Notes: generated by a model from the letters alone, not told the origin. A stretch of 36,309 bases of DNA from Thermogemmatispora sp. (GCF_019683635.1 NZ_JADGIA010000027.1:1-36309), one strand, 5' to 3'; positions 25,957 to 35,194 are shown, counted from the stretch's first letter. Translations and numbers: made by a program.

Positions 25957-27003
25957 ATGCACAGTTGGAACCAAAGCGGGGACCACGAGGAAATGCTCCC
26001 GGCTGTCGAGGTGGACCCACTAGGGGTGCTCAGCAGCACCCGCGGCGTGGTAGAGGAAGGTGAGCACGTCTGGATGAACAGCGAGCAGATCCAGGCCCTC
26101 AGTGAGCGCTGGCCGGAGCTGATCAACCCGGCGGGAGCCAGCGCCTCCGGGCTAGCAGCCGGCTATGACCGCTACCATTTCTTCGATGGTAGCGAACGCA
26201 GCGTTAACTGGATTCTCCTGCTCGATGCGCTCAACTTCTGCTTCTGGCCCGAGAAAGATCAGCCGCGCTGGGGTATCACCTACCAGGGGGAGCGCCTCAA
26301 CGGCTACTGGGCAGAGGCCGCCGCCCTGACGCGCGCGGTAGAAGAGGGTCGACCCATATGGGATGCCGCTTACTTACGTGATATGAGCCGCGAGGAGCTG
26401 GCGCTGATCTTCCGCAGCGAGCAGGAGCAGCAGATCCCACTTTTTGAGGAGCGCCTGACCCACGTTCACGAAGTCGGGCGCGTTCTTTTGGAGCGCTTCG
26501 AAGGGCAATTCTCTCAGGCTGTTGCTCAGGCCGCGGGCAGTGCTGTGCGTCTGGTGCAGCTGCTCGTCGAGGCTTTTCCATCCTTCCGCGATGTAGCCCG
26601 CTATCGTCAGCGCGAGGTGCGCTTCTTTAAGCGCGCCCAGATCTGCGTTGCCGATCTTCATGCGCTTTTCCGTGGCCAGAGCTGGGGCGCCTTCTACGAT
26701 CTCGACCAGCTGACGATCTTCGCCGACTATAAGCTACCCCAGGTGCTGCGCCATTTCGGGGTGCTGGAGTATCATCCCACCCTGGCCAACCGGATCGATC
26801 AGCAGGAGCCTCTCCCTGCCGGTAGCGAGGAAGAGATCGAAATCCGGGCGGCCACGGTCTGGGCCTGCGAGCTGCTCCGCCAGGCGTTGGCCGCCCGCGG
26901 CCTGCCCATGAAGGCCATCGAGATCGACCAGCAGCTCTGGCTGCTCAGTCAGCGCATACCCGATATGCGACCTTATCACCGGACTCGTACTATCTATTAT
27001 TAG
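25957..27003 (+). CDS. queuosine 5'-phosphate N-glycosylase/hydrolase (DUF2419, Qng1 family)
   Basis: Members of this family release queuine from queuosine 5'-monophosphate, salvaging the base for tRNA modification. The protein shows the family stretches DPLGVLSSTR near the start, NWILLLDALNFCFWPE in the first third, QREVRFFKRAQICVADL in the middle and FADYKLPQVLRHFGVLEY further on. The Asp in the last is likely the catalytic residue. It ends RIPDMRPYHRTRTIYY, as many homologues do. From the ATG at 25957 it is 348 residues. An ATG at 25993, just behind GAGGAA, fits homologue lengths better and is a real alternative. It is followed 51 bp later by murE on the same strand, perhaps in one transcript. 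No queuine transporter or tgt is in the window. Confidence 0.85.
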   Translation: MHSWNQSGDHEEMLPAVEVDPLGVLSSTRGVVEEGEHVWMNSEQIQALSERWPELINPAGASASGLAAGYDRYHFFDGSERSVNWILLLDALNFCFWPEKDQPRWGITYQGERLNGYWAEAAALTRAVEEGRPIWDAAYLRDMSREELALIFRSEQEQQIPLFEERLTHVHEVGRVLLERFEGQFSQAVAQAAGSAVRLVQLLVEAFPSFRDVARYRQREVRFFKRAQICVADLHALFRGQSWGAFYDLDQLTIFADYKLPQVLRHFGVLEYHPTLANRIDQQEPLPAGSEEEIEIRAATVWACELLRQALAARGLPMKAIEIDQQLWLLSQRIPDMRPYHRTRTIYY

Positions 27004-27054
27004 AAGCACCGTTCATTAGAGGTCTGCACAGAGTCTGTTTCTCTCTGGAGTAAG

Positions 27055-28626
27055 ATGATTCTAAAGACACTGTTGGCCGCTCTGCCATCGCCACCGCGGG
27101 CTATCTACCCCGGTGGCTCTCTAGCTGAGACGGCTGCCGTGGAGCAGCTGACGGTCTCTCAGCTGGCCTATGACTCGCGCCGCGTCGAGCCAGGCACGCT
27201 CTTTATTGCTGTGCCAGGTGTGCATACCGATGGCCGCCGCTTTCTGGCCGAGGCCGCCGCACGCGGTGCAGTGGCCGCCCTTGGCGAGTCCCTGGAGGGC
27301 TTCGCTTCCTCTCCCCTGCCTTTGCCCTATATCGAGGTGGCCGAGGTGCGCAGCGCTCTCGCCGATTTGGCCGCCGCCTTCTATGGCTATCCGGCTCGCC
27401 AGCTCTGGACAATCGGCGTCACTGGCACCGATGGCAAAACAACAACCTGTAATCTCATCTGTACAATTCTGGAGACCGCCGGCCTGGCCACCGGCCTGAT
27501 GACGACGGCCAATTTTAAAATCAAGGGAGAGGAGTGGGAGAATACCACTCGCCAGAGTACGCTGGAGGCCCTGGAGATTCAGGCTCTGCTCCGACGCATG
27601 CTCGATGCCGGCGTCACCCACGCCGTGATCGAGGCCACTTCTCATGGGCTGGAACTGGCTCGCGTACGCGGCTGCGAGTTCGATGTGGGCGTGGTGACCA
27701 ATATTACTTCGGAGCATCTGGATTTCCACGGCACCGTCGAGAACTATCGCCGGGCCAAGGCGCGCCTCTTCGAGATGCTCGATCCAGATCGCCGGAAAGC
27801 GCTGCCAACCCGCCCGGCAGCAGTGCTAAACCGCGACGATAGTAGCTTTGCTTTCTTGCGGCCCTTCTGCCGCGCCCCCATCCTGGACTACGGAATCGAT
27901 ACGCCCGCTAGTTTCCAGGTGACGGAGCTGGAGCTGGGGGCTGCCGGTACGCGCTTCGCTGTGCGCTTTCCACACGAGTCCCAGCCCGTTCCTATGGCAA
28001 CGCGCCTGGTGGGCCGCTTTAATGTGAGCAATTGCCTGGCCGCTATCGCGGTGGCCTACCATCTGGGGCTGAGTCCGACGCAGATCGCCGAGGGCCTGGC
28101 CCACGCTCGTAGCGTGAATGGGCGCATGGAGCATGTAAGCGCTGGCCAGCCTTTCTCTGTGATCGTGGACTACGCCCATACACCCGATAGCCTGCAGAAG
28201 GTCCTGACAACGCTCCGCCCTCTGACTCCAGGCCGCTTGCTGCTGGTCTTCGGCTCCGCCGGCGAGCGCGATGTCCAAAAGCGCCCAGCGATGGGCACCG
28301 TGGCCGCCCAAATGACCGATTTCTTCGTTATTACTGATGAAGATCCACGGGAAGAAGATCGCCTGAAAATCCTGCGAGAGATCGCTAAAGGAGCAATAGC
28401 TGCAGGAAAGCAGGAGGGCCGCGATTTTCTGTGCATCGCCGACCGCCGCACGGCGATCGCCACAGCGCTGGCCGCCGCTCGCCCCGGCGATACGGTACTG
28501 CTGGCCGGTAAGGGCCATGAGCAGAGCATTATCGTTGGCCGCGAGAAGCTGCCCTGGAATGAGCGCCAGGTGGCTCTCGAAGAGCTGCAACGGCTCGGCT
28601 ATGACAGCAGTACTTCGACTCTCTAG
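27055..28626 (+). CDS. murE: UDP-N-acetylmuramoyl-tripeptide synthetase MurE
   Basis: MurE adds the third amino acid to UDP-MurNAc-L-Ala-D-Glu in cytoplasmic peptidoglycan synthesis. The 523-residue protein has the N-terminal uridine-binding domain (SRRVEPGTLFIAVPG, 41-55), the ATP-binding P-loop GVTGTDGKTTT (121-131), the TSHGLELARV region (195-204), NITSEHLDFHG (216-226) and a C-terminal domain with VDYAHTPDSL (371-380) and AGKGHE (484-489). The substrate-selecting motif reads EDPR (429-432) in place of DNPR, the diaminopimelate signature, so the third residue may differ. Ktedonobacterial walls are reported to contain ornithine. The ATG at 27055 has GGAG 5 nt upstream. It is downstream of the DUF2419 gene and upstream of the mraY-like gene. 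Confidence 0.92.
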   Translation: MILKTLLAALPSPPRAIYPGGSLAETAAVEQLTVSQLAYDSRRVEPGTLFIAVPGVHTDGRRFLAEAAARGAVAALGESLEGFASSPLPLPYIEVAEVRSALADLAAAFYGYPARQLWTIGVTGTDGKTTTCNLICTILETAGLATGLMTTANFKIKGEEWENTTRQSTLEALEIQALLRRMLDAGVTHAVIEATSHGLELARVRGCEFDVGVVTNITSEHLDFHGTVENYRRAKARLFEMLDPDRRKALPTRPAAVLNRDDSSFAFLRPFCRAPILDYGIDTPASFQVTELELGAAGTRFAVRFPHESQPVPMATRLVGRFNVSNCLAAIAVAYHLGLSPTQIAEGLAHARSVNGRMEHVSAGQPFSVIVDYAHTPDSLQKVLTTLRPLTPGRLLLVFGSAGERDVQKRPAMGTVAAQMTDFFVITDEDPREEDRLKILREIAKGAIAAGKQEGRDFLCIADRRTAIATALAAARPGDTVLLAGKGHEQSIIVGREKLPWNERQVALEELQRLGYDSSTSTL

Positions 28627-28849
28627 TGGCTTATCGCTTTTTCCAGCGGCGAAGAGCGTCTGTGCTTGGTATCGATGCGCTAGTCCAGTGAATATGGTAT
28701 GTTTTTGCTTTCTACTTCTTTTACCAGGTGGAGAGAACTAATTACTGCAGAAAAATCATGCGGGTGGAGAGAGATCAGCAGGCCTCGCTTGAGCCAAGAC
28801 TAGCCAGCATGGTGTCCGGGCCTCTTTTCGCCCCGGGGGAGTAAATCGT

Positions 28850-30949
28850 ATGGGACTACCAGCTATTCCTGATGCCTATCTGGTGCCGGTTATTCTGATT
28901 TTGACGTTCGTGGTCTCGGCACTGCTCAGCCTGATTTTCTGCGGTATCGCCAGACTGCTCTTTCCAAAGTTCCGCAGCGGCGAGCATAAACCTGGCCACC
29001 ACCGTTCCGATCTGCGCTCGGACCTGCCCGCCAGCGGACGCGAGATTAAAACCATTGAGCTGCCCCTGGTCGGCGGGCCTTCGTTTACACTGGCCATGCT
29101 GATTACAGGACTGGTTGCTGGCTATCTGCTCTTCCATACTGGCGAGCAGTGGACGCTCCTGCTGATCGGCCTGGGCGCAACGCTCGGTTTTATGCTGATC
29201 GGCCTGGTCGATGACTGGCACAAGGTCTATAGCAAGGAGGGTCTGTCGGAACGCGCGAAGTTCAGTAGCTTGTTTGTCTTGTCGGTGGCCGCAGGAGCAT
29301 GCTATTTCTTCCTGACCCCAAAGGGGCCTGAGTCCTACAGTCCATATATTGGACTCCCCATCATCGGCCATTTGATCTGTCCAAATGCCAGCCCCGAGAT
29401 GAGCGCCTGCCCTCTGCATCCGGGCGAGCTGGCTTACTATGCCTGGCTGGTGTTTCTGGTGCTGATGACGGGCGTGACTGGCAGTGTGACCTCGCTGGCG
29501 GTGGATTTTAGCGATGGACTCGATGGACTGGCCGGCGGCCTGGTCTTTAGCGCAGCGCTGGCCTTTGGCATTGTGACCACCGGTATTATCGACCGTCCCG
29601 AGGGCCAGGTGGTCGAGGTGCTCTCGCTGCTCTGCGCTGGCAGTACGCTCGGCTATCTCCCCTGGAACTGGCCGTCAGCCTGGGCCGCGCGCGGACGGCG
29701 CAGCAGTGCTAAACGCCTGGCTCAGATCTATATGGGCGATAGCGGGGCCCTGGCTCTGGGCGGCCTCCTGGCGATGATCGCTATTTTCGATCGCCAGGAG
29801 ACGCTGCTCTTCCTGGTGGGCGCCGCTTTCGTTCTGGAGGGCCTGTCGGCTCTTTCGGCCCGCCTGATTACACGCTTTTACCGCCGACAGCTACATATAC
29901 TGCGCTTCGCGAGTACGCGCGAGTTCATTCCCCATACAGAGTTCCCCCGACCTTTCCTGGCGACACCGCTGCACCATCATTTCGATCTGCTGGGCTGGGA
30001 TCGGCGCCGCCTGGTCTATGGGGCCTGGGCCTTGGGCGCTTGCTTTGCGGTCCTCGGGGTGATGGTTGGCTTAGCGCCCGAAACCTGGCAGCGCTATCTG
30101 GGCCGTATTCTGGTTCTGCTCCTGGCCTGGATCGTCTGGTCCAGCGGCTCGTGGACCCGGCGCTACTTTGTTGGGAAGCACCCCCCCGAGCGTTCGCGCC
30201 GCCGACGTCTGGCGCTCTACTATGGCTTCCCTTATCGCATTATGGGTATTCCGCTCTATCACCTGGTGGAGGTGATCGAGGCCAGCGAGGATGTCATCGA
30301 GACACCGGCTGAGGAGTTGGCGCTCTGGCAACGAATGACGATCTTCGATGCTCGGGCTATGCTTGGTCTCTATTGCTACCGCGCCGGCTATTATCCAGCG
30401 GCCCTGGCACAATGGACCAGGATTCCAGCGGGCAACCGCGCCCTGCGCCCGGCGATTGCTCGCCTGCTGGAGGAGCTGGATAGCCGCCTGGCCCTGGAGA
30501 AGCAGGAGACCCAGCCGATTAAGCGGGAAGATCTGCTCAGACAGCAGGAGCCACCGCTGATTACGGGGAATCTTGGCCCGGCAGATGTGCCCAATCCACA
30601 CGAGCCAGTGAGCGGGACGGAGGCGGAGGCAGTGCAGGAGTCCTGGCCTTTGCCAGTGACTAAGACAGTTGAGGAGACCGCGGAGCGCCAGTCGACCTCG
30701 GGTAGTGACAGGCTGCCGCCGGAGGCGCTCCCGCGCGACACTCGCCTGGAAACCTCTTACAATGGTCATAGTGCGCCAGAGGCACGACACCTGGCCGCAA
30801 CGACAGGCATGGAAGAGCGGAAACCAACGTCAACAGGGAGCAGCCAGGCAGCGAGAACGCGGGGACGCTCGCACTCTCCCTTGAGCTGGCTACAGCGTCT
30901 CTTGCACCGCGGCGCACGTTCCAGTCATCCCTCGCAGCAACGGCTCTAG
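28850..30949 (+). CDS. mraY: MraY-like phospho-N-acetylmuramoyl-pentapeptide transferase with long C-terminal extension
   Basis: MraY moves phospho-MurNAc-pentapeptide to undecaprenyl phosphate, giving lipid I at the inner membrane face. Conserved loops are present: DDWHK (121-125), DGLDGLAGG (222-230), YMGDSGALALGG (294-305) and PLHHHFDLLGW (373-383). The residue three before DGLDG, normally Asn (NxxDGLDG), is Asp219. A longer loop with several Cys lies at about 156-195. Canonical MraY ends near residue 360; here further helices reach about 435, and a 260-residue cytoplasmic tail follows. The tail is TPR-like in part (about 500-545), then disordered and basic at the end. The ATG at 28850 follows GGGGGAG. 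The gene ends on a perfect terminator-like hairpin. The adjacent murE supports a cell-wall role, but the substrate may be non-standard. Confidence 0.82.
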   Translation: MGLPAIPDAYLVPVILILTFVVSALLSLIFCGIARLLFPKFRSGEHKPGHHRSDLRSDLPASGREIKTIELPLVGGPSFTLAMLITGLVAGYLLFHTGEQWTLLLIGLGATLGFMLIGLVDDWHKVYSKEGLSERAKFSSLFVLSVAAGACYFFLTPKGPESYSPYIGLPIIGHLICPNASPEMSACPLHPGELAYYAWLVFLVLMTGVTGSVTSLAVDFSDGLDGLAGGLVFSAALAFGIVTTGIIDRPEGQVVEVLSLLCAGSTLGYLPWNWPSAWAARGRRSSAKRLAQIYMGDSGALALGGLLAMIAIFDRQETLLFLVGAAFVLEGLSALSARLITRFYRRQLHILRFASTREFIPHTEFPRPFLATPLHHHFDLLGWDRRRLVYGAWALGACFAVLGVMVGLAPETWQRYLGRILVLLLAWIVWSSGSWTRRYFVGKHPPERSRRRRLALYYGFPYRIMGIPLYHLVEVIEASEDVIETPAEELALWQRMTIFDARAMLGLYCYRAGYYPAALAQWTRIPAGNRALRPAIARLLEELDSRLALEKQETQPIKREDLLRQQEPPLITGNLGPADVPNPHEPVSGTEAEAVQESWPLPVTKTVEETAERQSTSGSDRLPPEALPRDTRLETSYNGHSAPEARHLAATTGMEERKPTSTGSSQAARTRGRSHSPLSWLQRLLHRGARSSHPSQQRL

Positions 30950-30979
30950 CAGAACCAGACTGAAGCAGTCTGGTTCTGC
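30949..30979. terminator. perfect 13-bp hairpin at the mraY stop codon
   Basis: GCAGAACCAGACT (30949-30961) and AGTCTGGTTCTGC (30967-30979) form a perfect stem with a GAAGC loop. The first base is the G of the TAG stop codon. There is no U-tract on either strand. Confidence 0.65.
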
Positions 30980-31001
30980 CGTGCTCCCCAGACTGGCGTC
31001 A

Positions 31002-31056
31002 CCCATCGCCGAGGGAGGGACGGGGTCCCAGGCTCTTGTTGGATCTCGGCGATGGG
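31002..31056. terminator. second hairpin in the mraY/CHAT convergent junction
   Basis: CCCATCGCCGAG (31002-31013) pairs perfectly with CTCGGCGATGGG (31045-31056) across 31 nt. Within the loop GGGAC-GGG-GTCCC makes an inner stem. It probably serves the gene coming from the right, 53 nt past its stop codon. Confidence 0.55.
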
Positions 31057-31109
31057 CTGTTTGAGCGCGCTTGATGTCCTGTCTCCTGTCCTGGTTCCGC
31101 CCTTTTCGC

Positions 31110-34100
31110 TCAGGAGGCCTCCGAGGCGGCGTCAGCTCGCTCTTCGAGGGTGATCAAGGTTGCTGTATCAGCCAGAGCTTCTGTCTGATCGCCGTTCTCA
31201 GAGAGGAGGCTTTCAAGGCGCTGCTGAAGGGCACGCCGGGCCGGATGCTCAAGGCGCTGATCCAGCAGCAGCGCCTGAGCCCAGTGTTTCTGCGCCTGGG
31301 CACGCTGATCCTGGGCCCAGGCCAGTTCACCCAGTCCCACGTGAATAGCGCTGATTTCCAGTGGGGTTCCTAGCTCGGTCGCCAGTGCCAGGGCCTCTTC
31401 GTAGCGGGCTCGGGCCTCGCTGAAAGCCCTTAACAGGCGCGCTGTATCGCCCAGACCACGCAAGGCCTGGGCCGTCAGCGGACGCGCCTCTTGTTCCTGA
31501 GCCAGGGAGAGGGCTTGCTCGAAATATTCGCCGGCTTCGTGAAGAGCGCCCTCGGCGAGGACCAGGCCACCGAGAGCGGTGAGAACCTGGGCCTGGTCGA
31601 CGCGATTGCCCAGGCTGGTGAAGATGGTCAGCGCTTTCTCGTAGAAGCTGCGAGCCGCTCCCCAATCGCCGAGGGCGCGGCGTACTTCCCCCCGGATACA
31701 GAGGGCCAACCCTTCCCCAGGACGCATACTTTGCTCCTGGAAGATCTCCAGGGCCAGTGCGCTGGCCTGATCGGCTTCATCGAGACGCGCGTGCTCCAGG
31801 GCAAGCTGGGCCTGCTGCAGCAGAGTCCAGGCGCTCCCTGTCCGTAGTTCCAGAGAGGTGAAGAGGCGTTGTGCTTCCTCACAGGCAGCCTGAGCCTCGC
31901 TGTAGTTGGTGAGGGCCAGCCAGATGCGACTGCACTCTAGCGAGGCCCAGGCGACCCCCTCCTGGTCGCCATTGATCCTCAACTCTGTCAGGGCCAGGCG
32001 AGAGCGAGAAAGGGCTTCCCGGTAGCGACCGGCGCGGCGCAGGATTACACTTTGAACCAGGGAGGCCCAGGCCCGTCCTCTAGGATTGCCTCCTTGCTCG
32101 AAGCTTGTCAGCGCCTGTGCCGCATAGTCAGCTGCCTGGCCAAGGTTGCCTTCGTCGCAGGCCAGCATGGCTAGCTCGTAGAAGGACCAGGCGGCCTCTT
32201 CCTGCTGATTTTGCTCCTGATGCAGCTGCAGGCTGCGCTTCAGACAGGCTACGGCCTCGGTATAGTTGCCGAGCTGACGAAGAATAGCGCCCAGGCAAGA
32301 CTGAATCTGGCCCTCGCCCGTTTTATCTTCGATGCGCACGGCATAGGAGCCAGCGCGACGCAGGATAGCCAGCAGCTGGAAAGCATAGCCGCGCCCACGC
32401 AAGGCCCAGGAGGCTCGCACTGCAGTGCGCACCGCTTCCTCCAGCTCCTCAGCCCCAACAAGGTGCTCAAAGGCGGCAAACCACTCCTCGGGACTGAGAT
32501 GGGGCAGCCCCAGGTAATAGGCTGCCACCACCCGATGCACGCGGCGGCGTTCTTCGCCTGGCAGGTGGGAGAGGGCAAAGTTGCGTACCTGCGGGTGAAT
32601 GCTGTAGACACGCCCATCGAAACCCATAAATGAGGCGCGCACCAACTCATCGCGAGCCGATCGCCAGTTGGCGGCTAGCTCCCCGGGAACGATGGCGCCG
32701 GTGCTGCAAGGCTCTCCTCCGGCTACAGCTCTCCCCTGCTCTTCCAATGGCTCGACAGGAGGGACCTGGAGGGCCGCCGCAGGATTGCACTCCGCTCTCT
32801 CCGAGCTATGGGGGGCCACCAGCATGATGATCTGATTGGTGCTGAAGGGGAGGCGAAAGGCCGAGAGATACGAGAGGAGCAGCCGCGCCGTAGGCGAGAG
32901 ACGCAGATAGGCAACCTCCAGGGCGGCCCAGATCCCCGCCAGTGGTGTCTCACGCAGCTCATCGCGGATCTCTTCGAGCGAGCGGGTGGCTGCTTCAGGC
33001 GTAAAGACCTTGCCGCCAATGGAGCGGGCAGCGCCGAAGATCAGTTCCGCCCCCAGAGGATAGCCATCCAGGAGCGTACAGATCTCGCGCAGAATCTCTT
33101 GCTGGACTGGATCGTCCAGGTGAATGCGCTTGTCTAGACCGCTCTGGGCCGCCAGCTCGCTAAAGAGGTGGAGCAGGTCCTGGTCGGTCATCTTGCCGAT
33201 AGGGTACTCATACCAGCGCCAGGTCGCCCCTTCCTGCAGACCAAGCGTGGCCGGATGAGAGCGCGAGGTCAAGAGCACCACAACCCGCTCGGGCAGCTCA
33301 CCGAGGAAGCGCAACCAGAGCTTTGACTCAGTCGGATCGGTCACTTCCTCAAAGCCATCGATGAGCAGCAGGCAGGGCAGTTCACGATCGGAGCGCGCAT
33401 GCAAGGCATTGAGCAGATGGCGCGCTCGCTGACGCAGATCTGGGGTCAGCGTCAAGCGACTGGCCAGACCGGGAAAGGCATGAGCCATCTCGACGACGGC
33501 CTCAGCGAAGGTCTTTCCTCCCTGCAGCGTAATGCCAATGAGACCCCCCGTGCCCGGGAATTTGTCACGGTTACGCCGCGCCACTTCCAAGGCCAGGGCA
33601 CTTTTGCCAATGCCGACCGGACCAGTCAGCACAATCTGGCGCAGATTCGAACGCGGCTGCTGCCTGCGCAGACCGGGAAGTTCCTCTTCGGCCTGGACCG
33701 CAGCGGTAATGAGCTGCGTCAGCTCATTAATCTCACGTTCGCGTCCTACAAAGCAGGTCGGGATGGGGAAGTTGGTCAGGGCTAGCTCATGCTCTTCAGT
33801 CTCTTCCTCCTGCGCCAGCAGAGGGACTGGCTCCTCACAGCCTGGGCTGGCATGCCGATAGAGGACGGGGATAAACCAGCCATTGTGGTGGGGAGAGAGC
33901 AACGCATGGCGAGCGCGGGAAAGGGCTTCCTCAAGGGTGCGCCCACTCGCCAGGGCCTCGTAGAAATGGTAGATGAAGACCGGGCTGAGGTTGTCCTGGA
34001 GCGAGAAGGGCATAGCCACGACCGCCGGGATCTGGGCTGTCACAAGGGCCGTGGCCAGCGAGCTGTCCAGGGCCACCTGCCGCTGACGGGAGCGCTCGCG

Positions 34101-35102
34101 TTCCAGACGCGCCGTTTCGCAGGCCGCCAACACGACCAGGCGCACATCGCTGGTAACGAGCAGTTCACGCAGAGAATGAGTATCGATGTAGCAGCGCTTC
34201 CCTTGCTCATCGCAGAAACAGAGGTAGGTCTGGGCGCTGACACGCGCCAGCGAGGTACCGCAGACTTGACAGCGTCGCTCGTCTGGCTCGTTGAAGGCTC
34301 CGCATTCTTCACGTGGACAGACTCGCCCATAGTCGCCGTGGCCGTCAAAATGGACGACGTAGCAGGGAGTCTGCACTTCGCTATCGTCCAGGATACCGGC
34401 GCCGCCATAGGCATTGAGATAACGCACCAGCTCGCTAAAGGTGCACGGCTCTAGACGGTCGAGAATCAATTGGCCACTCTCGACGAGGCGCGCCAGACCA
34501 CGGCGCAAGGCATCGTAGCTGCGCTCGGTCTCCAGCGGCTCGCCATCAGTAGGGGCTGCCCCTATGTAAAGGATGCGCAAGGGTGGATGCACAGGCAGCT
34601 CGCAACCCCCCGGCTCATCGGGACGCAGCAGGATGCGGGTCAGCGTAAAGACGCCAGTGGCTACCAGGAAATAGTCTCCGTTGTGCAACAGCTCCCAGGG
34701 ATAAGGAATGAACTCATCGCAGCCGGGGGTAAAGCTCAGCGTGAGCGCCACCGTGCCACGACGACGCAGGGTGCGCTGAATCACGGTGTGCAACAGGCCG
34801 CCGACGGCTTCCGCCTGTTCACGAGCACCAGCTGGGCGAGCATTAGCCCGCCCTGACGTACCGGGTTGCCTGCCACAGAGGGCCGCAAAGAGCCGTTCGC
34901 CGATTTCGCGTTGACCCTGACCATCAATCTCTTGACGATCGAGGCGCTTGAGCAGCGTGGTGAGGGAGCGCGGAGTAAACGGGGGAATGAAGTCGCCGCT
35001 GACACTCTTCCCGGACCAGCTATCTCGAACCTCCACGGAAAAGCCGCCCTCAGCGCGGGTGCGAAAGAGTATGTTTAGTGTTTCACCCATCTGTGCGGTC
35101 AC
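31110..35102 (-). CDS. CHAT protease-NTPase-TPR protein with inserted zinc ribbon
   Basis: This 1330-residue multidomain protein of the caspase-like CHAT/STAND class proteins is found in bacterial signalling and conflict systems. The CHAT domain (about 100-420) has the catalytic pair H255 in HFDGHG and C328 in VVLAACETA. Between them sits a Cys-rich insert, C262-x4-C267 and C278-x2-C281, like a zinc ribbon. A STAND NTPase follows: FVGREREI (451-458), P-loop GPVGIGKS (494-501), Walker B LLLIDGFEE (578-586) and LLTSRS (610-615). A winged-helix-like part (about 740-880) and at least eight TPR-like helix pairs (about 930-1310) complete it. No membrane segment is seen. The frame opens with GTG at 35102; an ATG four codons in (35090) is also possible. 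The protease substrate and the trigger are unknown. Confidence 0.85.
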   Translation of the reverse strand: MTAQMGETLNILFRTRAEGGFSVEVRDSWSGKSVSGDFIPPFTPRSLTTLLKRLDRQEIDGQGQREIGERLFAALCGRQPGTSGRANARPAGAREQAEAVGGLLHTVIQRTLRRRGTVALTLSFTPGCDEFIPYPWELLHNGDYFLVATGVFTLTRILLRPDEPGGCELPVHPPLRILYIGAAPTDGEPLETERSYDALRRGLARLVESGQLILDRLEPCTFSELVRYLNAYGGAGILDDSEVQTPCYVVHFDGHGDYGRVCPREECGAFNEPDERRCQVCGTSLARVSAQTYLCFCDEQGKRCYIDTHSLRELLVTSDVRLVVLAACETARLERERSRQRQVALDSSLATALVTAQIPAVVAMPFSLQDNLSPVFIYHFYEALASGRTLEEALSRARHALLSPHHNGWFIPVLYRHASPGCEEPVPLLAQEEETEEHELALTNFPIPTCFVGREREINELTQLITAAVQAEEELPGLRRQQPRSNLRQIVLTGPVGIGKSALALEVARRNRDKFPGTGGLIGITLQGGKTFAEAVVEMAHAFPGLASRLTLTPDLRQRARHLLNALHARSDRELPCLLLIDGFEEVTDPTESKLWLRFLGELPERVVVLLTSRSHPATLGLQEGATWRWYEYPIGKMTDQDLLHLFSELAAQSGLDKRIHLDDPVQQEILREICTLLDGYPLGAELIFGAARSIGGKVFTPEAATRSLEEIRDELRETPLAGIWAALEVAYLRLSPTARLLLSYLSAFRLPFSTNQIIMLVAPHSSERAECNPAAALQVPPVEPLEEQGRAVAGGEPCSTGAIVPGELAANWRSARDELVRASFMGFDGRVYSIHPQVRNFALSHLPGEERRRVHRVVAAYYLGLPHLSPEEWFAAFEHLVGAEELEEAVRTAVRASWALRGRGYAFQLLAILRRAGSYAVRIEDKTGEGQIQSCLGAILRQLGNYTEAVACLKRSLQLHQEQNQQEEAAWSFYELAMLACDEGNLGQAADYAAQALTSFEQGGNPRGRAWASLVQSVILRRAGRYREALSRSRLALTELRINGDQEGVAWASLECSRIWLALTNYSEAQAACEEAQRLFTSLELRTGSAWTLLQQAQLALEHARLDEADQASALALEIFQEQSMRPGEGLALCIRGEVRRALGDWGAARSFYEKALTIFTSLGNRVDQAQVLTALGGLVLAEGALHEAGEYFEQALSLAQEQEARPLTAQALRGLGDTARLLRAFSEARARYEEALALATELGTPLEISAIHVGLGELAWAQDQRAQAQKHWAQALLLDQRLEHPARRALQQRLESLLSENGDQTEALADTATLITLEERADAASEAS

Positions 35103-35165
35103 TCTTCTCTTCCATAATGGCAGCGCGCTTTACTACGCGGACTTTTTAGGAGAAAGACTTCAGCC

Positions 35166-35194
35166 ATTATAAAAGTTCTCTGCTTCAACGTTAA
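35166..35194 (-). promoter_or_regulatory. sigma-70 promoter of the CHAT gene
   Basis: On the minus strand, TTAACG (35194-35189), exactly 17 nt and a perfect TATAAT (35171-35166) give one of the best promoters in the window. The leader would be about 55 nt. A second extended -10, TGCTATACT, lies just upstream (35195-35203). Confidence 0.65.
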
